From Citrobacter sedlakii NBRC 105722 (lineage in GTDB: Bacteria > Pseudomonadota > Gammaproteobacteria > Enterobacterales > Enterobacteriaceae): DNA of 64,000 bases. Position numbers and translations under genes: made by a program. Below, one piece after another: positions 62,932 to 64,000 of this stretch; within the stretch, counting starts at the first letter, position 1, and each line of letters opens with the position of its first letter. Where the stretch lies: assembly GCF_000759835.1 (NCBI RefSeq), contig NZ_BBNB01000010.1, forward strand, positions 186,001 through 250,000. Direction: 5' to 3'. The notes under the pieces are model-generated. The model was not told the DNA's origin. It worked only from the letters and a program-made list of their open reading frames with translations, and made no database searches.

Positions 62932-63837
62932 ATGAAAAAGAAACTGGTTATTGCTCTGGGCGGCAATGCGCTTTTGCAGCGCGGAGAGGTTTTGAGCGCG
63001 GAGAATCAGCAGCGGAGCATTGAGCTTTTTGCACAAACCGTGACAAGCCTGGCGCGTGACTATCAGCTGGTGATTGTTCATGGCAACGGACCGCAGGTGG
63101 GTTTACTGGCGCTGCAAAATGCGGCATACACCGGCTCTCCCGCCTGGCCGCTGGATATTCTGGTGGCTGAAAGCCAGGGCATGATCGGCGTCGCTATTGC
63201 CCAGGCATTAACGCAATGTGCAGGCGGAACGCCCGTGACGACGCTGATGACGCGCGTGGAAGTCGATCCTGATGACGCAGCGTTCGCCACGCCCGGCAAA
63301 TACATTGGGCCGGTATATCCTCCCGAACAGCAGACCGAACTGGAGAAGCGTTATGGCTGGACGATAAAAGCCGACGGTCAGCACATTCGTCGGGTTGTAC
63401 CTTCCCCAGCGCCAAAAAACATTGTCGACGGTGATGCTATTCAAACGCTGCTGGTGGCAGGCCATACGGTAATCTGCTGCGGCGGAGGCGGCGTCCCGGT
63501 TGTAGCGCAGGGAGATAGCTATCGGGGAACCGAAGCGGTGATCGACAAAGATTTAACGGCAGCGGTACTGGCATGTACTCTCGACGCCGATCATCTGCTG
63601 ATCCTCACCGATGCCGACGCGGTGTATGAGCACTGGGGCACGCCGCAAGCGCGGGCATTGCGTCACGTCACGCCAGAGGAACTGGCTCCCTTCGCTGCGC
63701 CAGACGGCGCGATGGGCCCGAAAGCCGCCGCCGTGATCCAGTTTGTCAAGCAGAGCGGGAATGCGGCCTTTATTGGCGCGCTCAAAGATGCGCCGCAGAT
63801 CCTGGCTGGCGAAAAAGGAACCTGCGTGACGCGATAA
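62932..63837 (+). CDS. Carbamate kinase
   Basis: 301-residue amino-acid-kinase-family enzyme that converts carbamoyl phosphate and ADP to ATP, ammonia and carbon dioxide. It starts LVIALGGNALLQRGE and has the ADP-binding ILTDADAVYEHWG and the acidic VIDKDLTAAVLA segment. ATG 62932 follows GAGG; an upstream TTG-initiated extension is rejected. Divergent from the MFS-allFGH operon, it completes the pathway by harvesting ATP. It corresponds functionally to E. coli AllK (YbcF) or YahI. Confidence 0.9.
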   Translation: MKKKLVIALGGNALLQRGEVLSAENQQRSIELFAQTVTSLARDYQLVIVHGNGPQVGLLALQNAAYTGSPAWPLDILVAESQGMIGVAIAQALTQCAGGTPVTTLMTRVEVDPDDAAFATPGKYIGPVYPPEQQTELEKRYGWTIKADGQHIRRVVPSPAPKNIVDGDAIQTLLVAGHTVICCGGGGVPVVAQGDSYRGTEAVIDKDLTAAVLACTLDADHLLILTDADAVYEHWGTPQARALRHVTPEELAPFAAPDGAMGPKAAAVIQFVKQSGNAAFIGALKDAPQILAGEKGTCVTR

Positions 63838-63912
63838 TGTCTGTGTGCAGGATGCACGCTATCACCTCACGGGACGGATGAGGTGATAATCCCGTCCGGC
63901 TGACGGACAAAA

Positions 63913-63938
63913 AAATGGCTTCCCGAAGGAAGCCATTT
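63913..63938 (-). terminator. Rho-independent terminator of fbaA
   Basis: AAATGGCTTCC at 63913-63923 pairs with GGAAGCCATTT at 63928-63938, loop CGAA, followed on the minus strand by a T run. It begins 22 bp after the fbaA stop. It may serve the convergent carbamate kinase gene too. Confidence 0.9.
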
Positions 63939-63959
63939 CAACAATCTGCGAGGCTGAAA

Positions 63960-64000
63960 TTACAGAACGTCTACCGCGTTCAGTTCTTTGAAAGCCTGTT
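63960..64000 (-). CDS. fbaA: Class II fructose-bisphosphate aldolase, C-terminal fragment
   Basis: Only the last 13 codons are inside the window, reading QAFKELNAVDVL and TAA at 63962-63960. The ending matches E. coli FbaA closely, and mscS-fbaA is the order near 66 min in E. coli. The call therefore rests on a short but distinctive tail plus context. Confidence 0.85.
   Translation of the reverse strand, partial: QAFKELNAVDVL

Overview
The window is chromosomal DNA from a gamma-proteobacterium of the Enterobacteriaceae. Nearly every gene matches a named Escherichia coli K-12 gene in length and order, including small landmarks such as the 21-residue thr leader peptide and the 46-residue yjjY. 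A Citrobacter- or Salmonella-like genus fits best, because yaaX, yaaW, yaaI and rihC are missing and other genes stand in their place. The species cannot be settled from this sequence alone. No tRNA, rRNA, CRISPR array, prophage or insertion sequence was seen.

Layout. Positions 1-4462 hold the end of the carnitine operon (caiA tail, caiB, caiC, caiD) and, convergent with it, the activator gene caiF; caiE is absent. Positions 4655-10379 hold carB, carA and dapB. Positions 10513-17423 are an accessory sugar locus: a LacI-type repressor, a large ManA-like protein, a complete mannose-family PTS (IIA, IIB, IIC, IID) and two cupin-type phosphoglucose isomerases. It occupies the place of rihC, and its two divergent transcription units share an identical 15-bp operator-like sequence. 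Positions 17551-23924 hold ispH, fkpB, lspA, ileS, ribF and rpsT, followed by nhaR, nhaA, dnaJ and dnaK (24039-29479). Positions 29836-36069 hold satP, an MHS-family transporter, mog, talB, yaaJ and yaaA. The thrLABC operon, yjtD, yjjY, arcA, creABCD, rob, gpmB, yjjX, trpR, slt and ettA fill 36126-53933.

At about 53.9 kb the gene order jumps. ettA is followed not by nadR but by yggE-argO-mscS, which lie near 66 min in E. coli. The orientations are those expected if the oriC-containing interval from yggE to nadR were inverted relative to E. coli. Between mscS and fbaA (tail at 63960-64000) sits a second accessory locus, 56629-63837: an AllS-like LysR regulator, allH-, allG- and allF-like genes (oxamate carbamoyltransferase), an MFS transporter and a divergent carbamate kinase. 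No allantoin-ring or ureidoglycolate genes accompany it.

How the parts work together. The PTS locus should import and phosphorylate a sugar and isomerise it towards fructose 6-phosphate under LacI-type control. The all-type locus should import a ureido compound, split it by phosphorolysis to oxamate (or a relative) and carbamoyl phosphate, and recover ATP through carbamate kinase. The remainder is core metabolism: pyrimidine and arginine precursor supply, lysine and threonine synthesis, isoprenoids, protein folding, pH homeostasis and two-component regulation. These two accessory loci are the best candidates for incompletely described biology here. Functions rest on recognised motifs and remembered family knowledge; no database search was run.
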